A stretch of DNA of 64,000 nucleotides from Devosia marina (GCF_009758415.1 NZ_WQRF01000007.1:1-64000), one strand, 5' to 3'. Counted from the first letter of the stretch, positions 16,699 to 26,107 are shown. The notes: generated by a model from the letters alone, not told the origin. Translations and numbers: made by a program.

Positions 16699-17809
16699 CT
16701 CCCGCGCCGCCAATACGTTCCCGGCCAATGGCGCCGAGGCGCGCGCGTTCATCGGGAGAATCGATGAGCCTTCCGAGCGCCTTGGCGATAGCGTCGGCCT
16801 CGCCAGGTACGGCGATGCGGGCCTCGCCATAAAGACGCTGTTCGTCCTCGAAGCGGGATTGCCGGTCTTTCGGGCTGGTCATGTAGATGACGGGCTTGCC
16901 CAGGCCGAGCGCCTGGGTAGTTGCGGTCCCGGCCTGTGAAAGCACGATGTCGGAAACGGCCAGCACATTGCCCATGGCCCGGCCGCGCAGCAGATGTACC
17001 GTGACATCGCCGTCCGAGAGGCTGCCCAGATCGTCGCCCTCGGCGCTGAGCAGGTTGGTTCGTTGCAGGCCACTGGCCTCGGCCAGGTCGGTGACCGGGA
17101 TTTCCCCCGCTACGGCCAGAAAGGCATCGGGCCGGTGCTCGACCGGCATGCGGCGCAATGCCTCTACTTGCCGGGCGAAATTGGCCGGCGTTTCGCCCCG
17201 GCTGCCGGGCAGCAGCGTCACTGCAAGCGGCTGGCTGCGGCGGCTCTGGGCGTCGTAGTCGCCATAGGGGATGGTATCCATCATCAGATTGCCCGGCGCG
17301 GTCGCCTCGACGCCCACCTGGCGCAGAATTTCCGCAAGATTATCGGCCCGGCAAAACACCCGGCGGCAGGTGCGGGAAATCACATGCCGTTCCAGGCCCG
17401 AATAGAGACGGGCCGCGCCCGTCTTGTAGCAGTCGACATAATAAAGGCCGCGATGGCCGGTGATCCAGGCCAGCAAGGGCACGATGGCGTCACCCACCAC
17501 CAGAATGCGGTCATAGCGATTTCGGATCGAGCGCATGTAACGCAGGGCTGGAGGAATGGTGGCCAGCCCGCCCTTGGTCAGGTCGCGGCGCAGCGAGCCC
17601 TTGGCCGTGCGTGCGCCTCCCGATTCAAGCCGGGCTCTTGGTCCCACGATCGGGCAGATGCCGGCATAGGCATTGCCGCCCCCCAGCACCGGCCAGGCTT
17701 CGACCAGAAATCTATCGGTGAGATGTTTGGCAATTGCGGAGGCGATCCAATCCTCGCCATGCCCGTTCGAAATGACCAAGAAGCGCTGACGCGGCGCCGC
17801 CTCGACCAC
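16664..17809 (-). CDS. Lipid-A-disaccharide synthase-related glycosyltransferase-like protein
   Basis: A 381-residue GT-B fold protein. The opening FLVISNGHGEDWIASAIAKH (the SNGHGED motif) and the C-terminal donor site SQAGTATTQALGLGKPVIYM identify the LpxB-related family seen in cyanobacteria and some alphaproteobacteria, distinct from true LpxB. Its substrate is not established. It could make a glycolipid or other envelope glycan, which would fit the O-antigen-ligase-like gene facing it. The 3' ends of the two genes overlap by 35 bases. The gene follows DUF2093 by two bases and is probably cotranscribed with it. Confidence 0.85.
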   Translation of the reverse strand: MVEAAPRQRFLVISNGHGEDWIASAIAKHLTDRFLVEAWPVLGGGNAYAGICPIVGPRARLESGGARTAKGSLRRDLTKGGLATIPPALRYMRSIRNRYDRILVVGDAIVPLLAWITGHRGLYYVDCYKTGAARLYSGLERHVISRTCRRVFCRADNLAEILRQVGVEATAPGNLMMDTIPYGDYDAQSRRSQPLAVTLLPGSRGETPANFARQVEALRRMPVEHRPDAFLAVAGEIPVTDLAEASGLQRTNLLSAEGDDLGSLSDGDVTVHLLRGRAMGNVLAVSDIVLSQAGTATTQALGLGKPVIYMTSPKDRQSRFEDEQRLYGEARIAVPGEADAIAKALGRLIDSPDERARLGAIGRERIGGAGAIDEVLAALGS

Positions 17810-17811
17810 TC

Positions 17812-18033
17812 CTAATGGCCCCGGCCGAAGCGTTCAAAGGCCGTATTGGCGGCAATGGCGTCGGCATAGGGTTCCTGCCGGTCCACGCTCCAATAGAACA
17901 GTTCATCGAGCGGTATTGGCTTTCCCGTGATGGCGCAGCGCACAAAGCTGCCCGGCTTGAGCACGACATAATCGCCATCGAGATAGCGCAGGTTCGCTTC
18001 TGCAGGCGCAAACCCCTTGTCGAAAATGTTCAT
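17812..18033 (-). CDS. DUF2093 domain protein
   Basis: A 73-residue protein matching DUF2093, a short conserved alphaproteobacterial family with no known role. Its core runs from ANLRYLDGDYVVLKPGSFVR to CAITGKPIPLDELFYWSVDR, which is also the family's hallmark; the W-S-V-D-R-Q-E-P-Y segment is typical. It lies between xseA and the LpxB-related gene in the same direction, an association common in Hyphomicrobiales, so cotranscription with xseA is likely. Confidence 0.92.
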   Translation of the reverse strand: MNIFDKGFAPAEANLRYLDGDYVVLKPGSFVRCAITGKPIPLDELFYWSVDRQEPYADAIAANTAFERFGRGH

Positions 18034-18081
18034 TTTCTCATTCCTCGGCTGACGCGCTGTTATACCGGACTGAAATGCTCA

Positions 18082-19698
18082 TCAAAAGAGGCTTTCCTGT
18101 GAACCATCATCCGGGCCGGACCGGGCAGGTTTCCGCTTGGCTGCGGGGGCGCCGGCAACGACCACGCCAACCTCGCCATCGGCAAAGCTCAGCTTGAGCG
18201 TATCCCCCGGCCGGGTCGCCGCCTGGCTGGTGACGATCTGGCCGGCTTCGTCCTGTACCAGTGCATAGCCGCGTGCCAAGACATTTCGATAACTCAGGGT
18301 TTCCAAAAGCTTGCCCAATTGCTCCCATTGCACGCGGCGCGCCTGGGCAGTTTGCATTGCAGCAGCGTCGAGCCGGGCACCAATGGGCGAAAGCCGCCCC
18401 TGGGCGTGTCGCAGTTCGGCGCGCAGCGGCTGGTCGGACAGTCGGGGCAGCAGGCGCGCCAGGGCCGTCTGTTTGCGCTCGAGCGCAGTGGCGGCCGCTT
18501 GGGGCAATTGACGCGCGCGCGGCGCAAAGGTGAGGCGCGCGCGGTCGATTGTGGTCAGGAGCCCCGCCGTCCTGCGGCGCCCTAGTGCCTCCAGGCGTTC
18601 GCCCAGTTCAACGTGACGCTGCCGGACCAGGCGCGGCTGCACCGAGGCCGCCAGATTTGAAAAGCGGATGCGCCGCGCCTGAACGAAGTGCCGGAGCGCT
18701 CCGGAAAGCTGGCTGCTGGCGAGATCAAGGCTCTGTCGTTGCGTCGAGACCAGATCTGCCGGGCGAGGCAGACCAGCCCCGGCGGCCCGCAAACGGTCCT
18801 TGAGGCTCGACAGCTCCCGCCGCATCGCCTGACGCTGGCGCAGGCCCTGGTCATCGACATAGGCGATCAGCTCGGCGCGCACCGGCACCGAGGCTTCGGC
18901 AGCAGCGGTCGGCGTGGGCGCCCGCATGTCCGAGGCGTAGTCAACCAGCGTCGTGTCCGTCTCGTGGCCGACAGCGGTAATGACCGGGATTTCCGAGCCG
19001 GCAACGGCACGAACCACGGCCTCCTCGTTGAACCCCCAGAGATCTTCGATCGAGCCGCCACCGCGCGCCACGATCAAGAGATCGGGCCGGGGAATCGGTC
19101 CCTCGGGCAGCAACGCGTTGAAGCCCTCAATGGCATTGACCACCTCGGGAGCGCAGGTGTCGCCCTGCACCCGTACGGGCCAGACCAGCACATGGCTGGG
19201 AAACCGGTCATCAAGCCGGTGCAGGATATCGCGGATCACCGCGCCGGTCGGTGAGGTAATGACGCCGATGACCTTGGGCAAATAGGGCAGGGGGCGCTTG
19301 CGCTCGCGGGCGAACAGCCCCTCGGCGAGCAGCTTCTTGCGGCGCTCTTCGAGCAACGCCATCAGGGCGCCCGCGCCGGCCGGCTCGATGTTTTCGATGA
19401 CGATCTGATATTTCGAGGAGCGCGGGAAAGTGGTCAGCCGTCCCGTGGCAATGACTTCCAGACCCTCCTCTGGCTTGAAGGCCAGGCGCGCATAATTGCC
19501 CTTCCAGACGACGGCGTCGATGGAGGCCGCATCGTCCTTTAGGGTGAAATAGGCGTGACCGGAGGAATGCTGCCCGCGAAAGCCGGATATCTCGCCGCGC
19601 ACCCTTACATGGCCGAATTCATCCTCGACCGTGCGTTTGACCGCCTGGGCAATCTCGGAAACGGTGAACTCGGCGGCATTGGTCAGAAGCTGGGACAT
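18082..19698 (-). CDS. xseA: Exodeoxyribonuclease VII large subunit
   Basis: XseA, with several XseB subunits, degrades single-stranded DNA from both ends into short oligonucleotides and acts in mismatch repair and damage processing. The protein, about 538 residues from the ATG at 19698, has the N-terminal OB fold (VRVRGEISGFRGQHSSGHAY), the catalytic core (VITSPTGAVIRDI and LIVARGGGSIEDLWGFN) and a long C-terminal coiled coil rich in Arg, Leu and Gln. The ORF start six codons earlier (19716) is a weaker option. No xseB is visible nearby. The length is at the upper end for the family because of the long coiled coil. Confidence 0.96.
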   Translation of the reverse strand: MSQLLTNAAEFTVSEIAQAVKRTVEDEFGHVRVRGEISGFRGQHSSGHAYFTLKDDAASIDAVVWKGNYARLAFKPEEGLEVIATGRLTTFPRSSKYQIVIENIEPAGAGALMALLEERRKKLLAEGLFARERKRPLPYLPKVIGVITSPTGAVIRDILHRLDDRFPSHVLVWPVRVQGDTCAPEVVNAIEGFNALLPEGPIPRPDLLIVARGGGSIEDLWGFNEEAVVRAVAGSEIPVITAVGHETDTTLVDYASDMRAPTPTAAAEASVPVRAELIAYVDDQGLRQRQAMRRELSSLKDRLRAAGAGLPRPADLVSTQRQSLDLASSQLSGALRHFVQARRIRFSNLAASVQPRLVRQRHVELGERLEALGRRRTAGLLTTIDRARLTFAPRARQLPQAAATALERKQTALARLLPRLSDQPLRAELRHAQGRLSPIGARLDAAAMQTAQARRVQWEQLGKLLETLSYRNVLARGYALVQDEAGQIVTSQAATRPGDTLKLSFADGEVGVVVAGAPAAKRKPARSGPDDGSQESLF

Positions 19699-19737
19699 AT
19701 GCCTCTGGTGCGACAAAGCCGGGAACGGGTCAAGCTG

Positions 19738-20625
19738 CTACTCGGCCGCTTCCACCTGGACCACGCCCTCCAGATTGCCCATGGACTGGACGATGTGATT
19801 GGCCAGCGCGTCATATATGCCGCCATAGGCGTGGCTGGCGCGGGTGAGGGCGATCTGCGCATCGGCCAGCCGGGGCAGGCCATATTCTTCGCCGATCACG
19901 CGCATGCCCGGCTGCAGGGCGCTTTCGGGCAGGAAGCCGATGGCAAGGTCGGACAGAACCGCCGAGGAGATCGCCGTGGCATTGGACGAGGTATAGGCGA
20001 CGCGATAGTCCAGCCCGCTGCGGTCGAGCTGTTCCATGGCGTCCTTGCGCCAGATGCAGCAATTGGGTCCGCAGGCGATGGCCAGTGGCTCGCTGGCCAA
20101 AGCGCGGCCGCCATGGCTGGCCACCCAGAACATTTTTTCCGTGCGGAACAGCTCCCCGAAATTGTGATCGGTGCCCTGTGTGAAGACGATGAGATCGTAG
20201 CGCCCCGCCTTCATCCCGTTCAGCAATTCCTCCGAGGCCATGCAGCTCACGTCCACCGCAATACGCGGATGGGTGCGCTGGAAGCTTGAGAGGATGACCG
20301 GAAGCAAGCGCACGGCATAATCGTCCGGCACACCGAAACGGATGGAGCCGGCCAAATCGCTGTCGTTGAAGTGGTCGAGGATTTCCGCATTGGTGCGCAG
20401 CATCTTGCGCGCCCGCTCATAGAGCACCTCGCCGTGGTGGGTGAGGCTGACACTGCGTCCATCGCGGGCGAGCAGAGTCTGGCCCAGTCTCTCTTCCAGG
20501 CGCTTGATCTGCATTGACACGGCGGACTGGGTTTTGTTCACCCGCCGCGCCGCTTCCGTGAAGCTACCGCAATCGGCAATGGCGCAGAAACTCTGCAACT
20601 GATCGAGGTCAAGAGGGGCAGCCAT
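19738..20625 (-). CDS. LysR-family transcriptional regulator (LrhA-like)
   Basis: A 295-residue LysR regulator. The N-terminal winged helix shows LDQLQSFCAIADCGSFTEAA and KTQSAVSMQIKRLEERLGQ, followed by the linker helix and a periplasmic-binding-type effector domain. The domain's opening (RFGVPDDYAVRLLPVILSSF) resembles the LrhA/HexA branch. Start taken at the ATG at 20625 (MAAPLDLDQL) rather than 20640. It is divergent from a DUF1127 gene across about 150 bases; LysR regulators usually control the divergent gene and themselves, so the DUF1127 gene is the first target to consider. Confidence 0.9.
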   Translation of the reverse strand: MAAPLDLDQLQSFCAIADCGSFTEAARRVNKTQSAVSMQIKRLEERLGQTLLARDGRSVSLTHHGEVLYERARKMLRTNAEILDHFNDSDLAGSIRFGVPDDYAVRLLPVILSSFQRTHPRIAVDVSCMASEELLNGMKAGRYDLIVFTQGTDHNFGELFRTEKMFWVASHGGRALASEPLAIACGPNCCIWRKDAMEQLDRSGLDYRVAYTSSNATAISSAVLSDLAIGFLPESALQPGMRVIGEEYGLPRLADAQIALTRASHAYGGIYDALANHIVQSMGNLEGVVQVEAAE

Positions 20626-20774
20626 CGTTCCATCACCCAAATTGATCGAGTGGATGAAATCTATTTGTTGGACGAATGGAAGTCCAGAGCCTTATCTAGG
20701 GATCATCGATACAACGTCGTGTCGACGCACGCCGGCCTCCCTCCGGCGGCCAGTCCTGTCCATTGGAGAAGAAG

Positions 20775-21038
20775 ATGGCTCTTTCGCTTCCCGGCGAGCG
20801 GTCAGTTGTGGCCGGCTCGCACGTCAACCCTGTACGTGCTCTTTCCGCCTGGTTCGCCAGCGCGAAGCTGGCGCGCGCCCGTCGCAAGACACTTCGTGGG
20901 CTGCTGGAACTCGATACGACCCAGCTTGATGATCTCGGGATCACCCGTGGCGACATTGTCGAGGCCAGCCAGGCCCGCAACGGCCGGACCCCCGGCATGG
21001 TCCTCAATGCTGCCCGGGCCCGCAACGCCCGCCTCTGA
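20775..21038 (+). CDS. DUF1127 domain protein
   Basis: An 87-residue basic protein whose core RKTLRGLLELDTTQLDDLGI matches DUF1127 (YjiS-like). Small arginine-rich DUF1127 proteins in Agrobacterium and Rhodobacter have been linked to RNA binding and to phosphate and carbon metabolism; the family link is established knowledge, the role here is inference. ATG at 20775 has GGAG six bases upstream. It is monocistronic, followed by a strong terminator, and divergent from the LysR gene. The leader contains a GCCGG/CCGGC hairpin around 20729-20750. Confidence 0.88.
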   Translation: MALSLPGERSVVAGSHVNPVRALSAWFASAKLARARRKTLRGLLELDTTQLDDLGITRGDIVEASQARNGRTPGMVLNAARARNARL

Positions 21039-21159
21039 GCACATGGGAATTCGCGGCTATCGCTGAACGCCGCGCCGAAAGTTGGGACGATCACTTTTGC
21101 CGGTGCGCGTCCCATCTCCCGGGCCGGTTTTCCCACCGGCCCCGTTTCCTGAAAACTTG

Positions 21160-21191
21160 CCGGGCCGTGCAGCGCATGTGCCCGGTTTTTT
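21160..21191 (+). terminator. Rho-independent terminator after the DUF1127 gene
   Basis: CCGGGC at 21160-21165 pairs with GCCCGG at 21180-21185, followed directly by six T residues. A second GC-rich hairpin (GGGCCGG with CCGGCCC, about 21121-21142) lies just before it. The T run stops four bases short of the PilZ gene's stop codon, so it serves the rightward transcript. Confidence 0.75.
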
Positions 21192-21194
21192 GCC

Positions 21195-21440
21195 TCAGAT
21201 GAAACGCACGCCGATCTCGGTTTCGCTGTGCCAGGCAAGTTCGCAGTCCAGCTTGCGACCATCGGCCATCGCCAGAACGAAGCGCTGCGGCACACCAAAG
21301 GCGCTCGTCACGGTCAGCTTGGCGCCTGTGTCCGAGAGATTGCGGATTACGCAGTCGAAAGTGGACCGGCCGTCATTGAAGACGATCTTGCCGCGTTTCA
21401 GGGTGCGATGCCGCTGGGCCCCGCGTTCCTCGTTGCTCAC
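21195..21440 (-). CDS. PilZ domain protein
   Basis: An 81-residue single-domain PilZ protein, the usual cyclic di-GMP receptor fold. The N-terminal RxxxR-like element is RHRTLKRG and the second motif reads RNLSDTGAKL, close to the (D/N)xSxxG consensus, so nucleotide binding is plausible. Stand-alone PilZ proteins of this size are abundant in alphaproteobacteria. The window also encodes a GGDEF-EAL protein and a GGDEF cyclase, but not nearby. The IalB gene lies 18 bases upstream in the same direction. Confidence 0.9.
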   Translation of the reverse strand: MSNEERGAQRHRTLKRGKIVFNDGRSTFDCVIRNLSDTGAKLTVTSAFGVPQRFVLAMADGRKLDCELAWHSETEIGVRFI

Positions 21441-21458
21441 GCGATTTTGCCTCCGTAA

Positions 21459-21959
21459 TCAGGGTAGGGCTGCAAAGCCCTCGGAAAATCCGTCGAGGGA
21501 GACCGGAATGCCAACGCCTTCCTCGGGGGTCTTGAAGACCACGAAGATGGCAGTGGTTCCCTCGGAGAGCACGCTGATGATGTCATCATCGAGTTCAACT
21601 TCCGCTATGCAGCCATTGGGCAGGCAGCGCACGAAGGCGACGCGCCCCATATCGGTGCCATCGACATTGAGGCCCAGGCCATTGGGCAGCAGCACGCCCA
21701 GCGGCGCCAGAACCCGCAGCAGCCGCGCTTCACGATCAGCCGTGCGCAGCACAATGACGGAGAGGCCCACATTGGGCTGATCTTCGGCCAGCACATTCTG
21801 GATGATGGCGCATTGTTCAAAGCTGGCGCCCGGTGGCGTATCGCAGCTCATCTGCCAGTCGCCATATTCCGCGCGCACGGTGCCCTGGGCCAGGGCGGGC
21901 GCCGCCAGCAGGGCCATTGCACATGCACCGATCACACCAAGCCGCTTTGCCCAGACCAT
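21459..21959 (-). CDS. Invasion-associated locus B (IalB) family protein
   Basis: A 166-residue exported protein. The signal peptide covers about residues 1-25, ending AAPALAQG. The mature part has YGDWQMSCDT, four cysteines likely to form two disulfides, and RVAFVRCLPNGCIAEVELDD, the hallmark of IalB-family proteins. IalB was named in Bartonella, but the family is widespread in harmless alphaproteobacteria, where its function is unclear. The start is the ATG at 21959, which has GGAAGAAG just before it; the longer frame begins with TTG at 21971. It is divergent from ctaC. Confidence 0.88.
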   Translation of the reverse strand: MVWAKRLGVIGACAMALLAAPALAQGTVRAEYGDWQMSCDTPPGASFEQCAIIQNVLAEDQPNVGLSVIVLRTADREARLLRVLAPLGVLLPNGLGLNVDGTDMGRVAFVRCLPNGCIAEVELDDDIISVLSEGTTAIFVVFKTPEEGVGIPVSLDGFSEGFAALP

Positions 21960-22287
21960 CACTTCTTCCAATTCTCCCGTCGAATCGACGTTTTGCGCGT
22001 GGGGTCAGCCTGTTTCCGACACGCACTCGAAGCTGTCAACCAAACCCCCAGATTTCCGGCCCGTTGTGGGTAGAAACTGCGGCGCGCATGAGGCGAGGGC
22101 AGCATCAGGCAGCACCAATATGCCGCAGTGCGCACCCCCAAGCACAGAATAGACTCGGGGTAAGCAATGTGATTTAGGTCAAGCACGAGTTTTGCGCTCC
22201 GAAGTTGAGTCGGGGCGGCGTTCGCTATGCCGCTATAAGTCCCTCCCGCTTCGGTGCACGCCGCCAGAACGTGTCGATAGGGGGTAT
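21960..22287. other. Gene-free divergent region between ialB-like gene and ctaC
   Basis: These 328 bases hold no convincing gene in any frame. They must contain the leftward promoter of the IalB gene and the rightward promoter of the oxidase operon. I see no near-consensus sigma-70 promoter for the operon. One FNR/FixK-like half-symmetric site is listed separately. An AGGGGGT ribosome site precedes the ctaC ATG. Confidence 0.6.
22169..22182 (-). promoter_or_regulatory. FNR/FixK-like box upstream of the aa3 oxidase operon
   Basis: On the minus strand the 14-mer reads TTGACCTAAATCAC, matching the TTGAT-N4-ATCAA consensus at 8 of 10 defined positions. It lies 106 bases before the ctaC start. 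Oxygen-responsive FNR-type control of terminal oxidases is established in alphaproteobacteria; function here is inferred, and chance is possible. Confidence 0.35.
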
Positions 22288-23205
22288 ATGGTGACCGGAC
22301 AGTTCTTCAGGAAGATGGGTGCCGCGATTGCGGGCGCGACGGCGTTGGTGCCGGTTGCGGTTTCAGCCCAGGATGATGCCGGTGGGTACGCTGCACCGGG
22401 CCAGTTCCACCTGCAGGAATCGGTGACGCCGATCATGGACTCCATCGTTGCCTTCCATGATGGCATCCTGATGTGGACCATCACGCTGATCGTGCTTTTC
22501 GTTTTGGCCCTGCTGGTGGTCATCGTGGTGCGGTTCAACGCCAAGGCCAATCCCGTGCCGGCGCGCTTCACCCACAACACGCTGATCGAAGTGGTCTGGA
22601 CGGTCGTGCCGATCCTGATCCTGGTGGTCATTGCCATCCCGTCCTTCGGGGTGCTGTCCGACCAGATGACCGTACCCGATGGCGAGCGCAAGTATCTTGG
22701 CGCCAACATCTTCTCGCTCGGCGAAGTCGAGGTTCCTGAAGCAACCATCACCGTCAAGGCATCCGGCGAGCAGTGGTATTGGAACTATGAATATGTGGAT
22801 CAGGGCGTTGCCTTCGATTCCAACATTCTCTCCGAAGAGGAAATCGCCGAGCTCAAACCCGGCCAGCCGCGCCTTCTGGCCGTGAATAACGAGCTGGTCG
22901 TGCCCGTCGATACCACTGTGCGTCTGCAGGTGACCTCCAGCCCGACCGGCGTAATCCACGCCTTCGCGGTGCCCTCGTTCGGCGTCAAGGTCGACGCTGT
23001 CCCGGGTCGCCTCAACGAAACCTGGTTCAATGCGCGCGAAACCGGCATCTATTACGGTCAGTGCTCCGAGCTGTGCGGCAAGGACCACGCCTACATGCCG
23101 ATCGCCGTGCGTGTGGTGAGTGCCGAAGAGTATGAAGCCTTCATCACCGCGTTCGCCGAAAGCCGCAACTATGCCGAAGCAGCCTCCGTGCTGCCGGCTC
23201 TCTAA
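22288..23205 (+). CDS. ctaC: Cytochrome c oxidase subunit II
   Basis: Subunit II of the aa3 cytochrome c oxidase takes electrons from cytochrome c through the binuclear CuA centre. The 305-residue precursor has a signal peptide (about 1-28, ending VSAQDD), two membrane helices (about 62-82 and 100-122) and a periplasmic cupredoxin domain. CuA ligands are all present: His224, Cys259, Glu261, Cys263, His267 and Met270. The aromatic electron-entry patch EQWYWNYEY is at 161-169. The ATG at 22288 is preceded by AGGGGGT; the longer frame to 22192 is not supported. It heads a long rightward block. Confidence 0.97.
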   Translation: MVTGQFFRKMGAAIAGATALVPVAVSAQDDAGGYAAPGQFHLQESVTPIMDSIVAFHDGILMWTITLIVLFVLALLVVIVVRFNAKANPVPARFTHNTLIEVVWTVVPILILVVIAIPSFGVLSDQMTVPDGERKYLGANIFSLGEVEVPEATITVKASGEQWYWNYEYVDQGVAFDSNILSEEEIAELKPGQPRLLAVNNELVVPVDTTVRLQVTSSPTGVIHAFAVPSFGVKVDAVPGRLNETWFNARETGIYYGQCSELCGKDHAYMPIAVRVVSAEEYEAFITAFAESRNYAEAASVLPAL

Positions 23206-23228
23206 GCGAAGGGTCAGAGGACAAGACA

Positions 23229-24923
23229 ATGGCAAATACCGCTAACCTCGAAGCCCACGCCACCGGGCACGGCCACGCCAGCCACGATCACCATACCCCT
23301 ACGGGCTGGCGGCGCTGGGTCTATTCGACCAATCACAAGGACATCGGGATCATGTATCTCGTGTTCTCGATCATTGCCGGTGTCATCGGCGGTCTGCTCT
23401 CGGGTGCCATGCGCATGGAGCTGCAGGAGCCGGGTATCCAGATTTTCCATGGCCTGGCTGCCATGTCTTATGGTCTGGAGGGTGATGCTGCTCTGGATGC
23501 CGGCAAGCACATGTTCAATGTGTTTGTGTCCGCCCACGCCCTGATCATGGTGTTCTTCACCGTGATGCCCGCGACCATGGGTGGCTTTGCCAACTATTTT
23601 GCCCCGCTGATGATCGGTGCGCCTGATACGGCCTTCCCCCGCATCAACAATGTGGCCTTCTGGTTGCTGCCGCCGGCCCTGCTGTTGACCGTGCTCTCGA
23701 TGTTCTTCGAAGGTCCGGCCGGTGCTCTTGGCTTTGGTGGTGGCTGGACGGCGTACCCGCCGCTCTCCACCAGTGGTCATCCGGGCCCCGCAACCGACTT
23801 CGTGATCTTCTCGCTGCACGTGGCGGGTGTGAGCTCGATCCTGGGTGCGATCAACCTGATCACCACCATTCTCAACATGCGCGCCCCGGGCATGACGCTG
23901 CACAAGATGCCGCTGTTTGCATGGTCCGTGCTGGTGACCGCCTTCCTGCTGCTGCTGGCCCTGCCGGTGCTGGCGGGCGCCATCACCATGATGCTGACCG
24001 ACCGCAATTTCGGCACCACATTCTTCAACCCCGATGGCGGTGGTGATCCGATCCTTTACCAGCACTTGTTCTGGTTCTTCGGTCACCCTGAAGTGTACAT
24101 CATGATCCTGCCGGGCTTCGGCATCGTCAGCCACATTGTGGCGACTTTCTCCCGCAAGCCCGTCTTCGGCTACATGGCCATGGCCTATGCCATGGTGGCC
24201 ATTGGCTTCGTCGGTTTCGTCGTGTGGGCGCACCACATGTACACCACGGGCCTGAGCCTCGACGTTCAGCGCTACTTCGTGGCCGCCACCATGGTGATCG
24301 CGGTTCCCACAGGCGTGAAGATCTTCTCCTGGATCGCCACAATGTGGGGCGGATCAATCACCTTCCGCATTCCCATGCTCTGGGCCATCGGCTTCATCTT
24401 CCTGTTCACCGTTGGCGGTGTCACGGGCGTGGTGCTGGCCAATGCCGGTGCTGACCGTGCGCTGCACGACACCTATTACGTGGTGGCCCACTTCCACTAC
24501 GTGCTCTCGCTTGGCGCCGTGTTCTCGATCTTCGCCGGCTGGTACTACTGGTACCCCAAGATGTTCGGCTACATGTACAACGAGTTCCTGGGCAAGCTGC
24601 ACTTCTGGGTCATGTTCGCCGGTGTGAACCTGATCTTCTTCCCGCAGCACTTCCTGGGTCTCGCCGGCATGCCGCGCCGCTATATCGACTACCCCGATGC
24701 TTTCGCGCTGTGGAACCGTGTTTCATCCATCGGCTACTATGTGACCTTCGTGGCTATGATCATCTTCTTCTACGCCACTTGGGAAGCCAGCCGGAAGAAG
24801 CGCCCAGCCGGTGACAATCCCTGGGGTGATGGCGCGACCACTCTGGAATGGACCCTGAGCTCGCCTCCGCCGTTCCACCAGTTCTCGACGCTGCCCAAGA
24901 TCGAGAGCAAGGACGCGCACTAG
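23229..24923 (+). CDS. ctaD: Cytochrome c oxidase subunit I
   Basis: Catalytic subunit of the aa3 oxidase, holding heme a and the heme a3-CuB site, and pumping protons. The 564-residue length and about twelve helices are normal. The segment [19 protein letters not shown] carries the CuB histidine and the cross-linked tyrosine; WAHHMYTTG has the paired CuB histidines; AHFHYVLS has the heme ligands. The glutamate of GHPEVY, together with K- and D-channel features, indicates an A-type heme-copper oxidase. It follows ctaC by 23 bases and precedes ctaB by 66 bases. Confidence 0.98.
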   Translation: MANTANLEAHATGHGHASHDHHTPTGWRRWVYSTNHKDIGIMYLVFSIIAGVIGGLLSGAMRMELQEPGIQIFHGLAAMSYGLEGDAALDAGKHMFNVFVSAHALIMVFFTVMPATMGGFANYFAPLMIGAPDTAFPRINNVAFWLLPPALLLTVLSMFFEGPAGALGFGGGWTAYPPLSTSGHPGPATDFVIFSLHVAGVSSILGAINLITTILNMRAPGMTLHKMPLFAWSVLVTAFLLLLALPVLAGAITMMLTDRNFGTTFFNPDGGGDPILYQHLFWFFGHPEVYIMILPGFGIVSHIVATFSRKPVFGYMAMAYAMVAIGFVGFVVWAHHMYTTGLSLDVQRYFVAATMVIAVPTGVKIFSWIATMWGGSITFRIPMLWAIGFIFLFTVGGVTGVVLANAGADRALHDTYYVVAHFHYVLSLGAVFSIFAGWYYWYPKMFGYMYNEFLGKLHFWVMFAGVNLIFFPQHFLGLAGMPRRYIDYPDAFALWNRVSSIGYYVTFVAMIIFFYATWEASRKKRPAGDNPWGDGATTLEWTLSSPPPFHQFSTLPKIESKDAH

Positions 24924-24989
24924 GCGCTCCGGACGGACAGAATTGCGGATCGCGCCCCAGGGTGCGGTCCGTTCACCAAGGAAAGACCC

Positions 24990-25919
24990 GTGGCTTATAT
25001 CGACAACAGCAGTGATGTTCCCGCCCTTGCAGGCGGTGCGCGCGTCGAGGACTACCTCGCGCTGCTGAAGCCGCGTGTCATGTCGCTGGTCGTGTTCACG
25101 GCATTGGTGGGCATGCTGGTGGCGCCGGGCGGGATCAATCCCTTTGTCGGCCTTGTCGCCATTGTCTGCATTGCCATCGGGGCAGGCGCCTCGGGCGCCC
25201 TCAACATGTGGTACGATGCCGATATCGATGCGGTGATGAGCCGCACGCAGAACCGCCCGATCCCGGCTGGCCGCATGACCGCCGGCGAGGCCTTGGCCTT
25301 CGGCCTGATCCTTTCGGTGTTCTCGGTGACCCTGCTGGGGCTGGCGACCAATTGGGTCGCCGGCGGGTTTCTCGCCTTCACCATCTTCTTTTATGCGGTC
25401 GTCTATACGATGTGGCTCAAGCGCTCGACGCCGCAGAACATCGTTATTGGTGGCGCCGCCGGGGCGTTTCCACCCATGGTCGGTTGGGCCGCCGTGACAG
25501 GCACGCTGAGCTGGGAAAGCTTTGCGCTCTTTCTCATCATCTTCCTCTGGACCCCGCCGCATTTCTGGGCGCTGGCGCTCTACAAGCAGGGCGATTACGG
25601 CGCCGCCGGTATCCCCATGATGCCGAATGTGGCAGGTGAAAAATCCACCAAGTGGCAGATTTTTGGCTATTCCATCGTCCTGGCCGCCTCGAGCGTGCTG
25701 CCCAATCTGCTCGGCTTTTCGGGCTGGATCTACGGCACGGTTGCCGTGTTGACCGGCCTGAGCTTCATCTGGCTGTCCCTGCGCCTGTTGCGCGCGCCTG
25801 ACAGCATCTCCATGCGCCGCACCGCGCGAACATTGTTCACCTTTTCCCTGAGCTATCTCTTCGTGCTGTTCCTGGCGCTGCTGACTGACAATATCGCCTT
25901 GCGGCTGGGAGTAATCTGA
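24990..25919 (+). CDS. ctaB: Protoheme IX farnesyltransferase
   Basis: CtaB converts heme b to heme o by adding a farnesyl group, the first step to the heme a of this oxidase. The 309-residue protein has about nine helices of the UbiA superfamily. The prenyl-diphosphate site is N72-MWY-D76-ADI-D80, followed by [13 protein letters not shown]. It starts with GTG at 24990, giving VAYIDNSSD, with AAGGAAAG upstream. CtaA (heme a synthase) is not in the window. The small CoxF-like gene follows after two bases. Confidence 0.96.
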   Translation: MAYIDNSSDVPALAGGARVEDYLALLKPRVMSLVVFTALVGMLVAPGGINPFVGLVAIVCIAIGAGASGALNMWYDADIDAVMSRTQNRPIPAGRMTAGEALAFGLILSVFSVTLLGLATNWVAGGFLAFTIFFYAVVYTMWLKRSTPQNIVIGGAAGAFPPMVGWAAVTGTLSWESFALFLIIFLWTPPHFWALALYKQGDYGAAGIPMMPNVAGEKSTKWQIFGYSIVLAASSVLPNLLGFSGWIYGTVAVLTGLSFIWLSLRLLRAPDSISMRRTARTLFTFSLSYLFVLFLALLTDNIALRLGVI

Positions 25920-25921
25920 CC

Positions 25922-26107
25922 ATGGCTGAATCCACCGGCGCCAAGCTCGCCCCCAACGGGATGACCGAAGAGCAGCAGGAGGCCTTCCGCAAGCAACGCC
26001 GCCGGCGTTCGCTGGCGTTGGCCGGAGCCCTGGCGCTGTTCGCCCTGACCTTTTACGTGCTGACCGTCATCAAGATGGGTCCGGCCCTGTTCGACCGGGC
26101 AATGTGA
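25922..26107 (+). CDS. Small CoxF-like membrane protein of the oxidase operon
   Basis: A 61-residue protein with a basic cytoplasmic N-terminal half (EEQQEAFRKQRRRRS) and one membrane helix at about residues 31-50. Small proteins of this form are found between ctaB and ctaG in alphaproteobacterial aa3 operons and are called CoxF or a cytochrome oxidase small assembly protein. Its exact role is not settled. It begins two bases after ctaB stops and its TGA overlaps the ATG of ctaG (TGATG), so all three are translated together. Confidence 0.85.
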   Translation: MAESTGAKLAPNGMTEEQQEAFRKQRRRRSLALAGALALFALTFYVLTVIKMGPALFDRAM

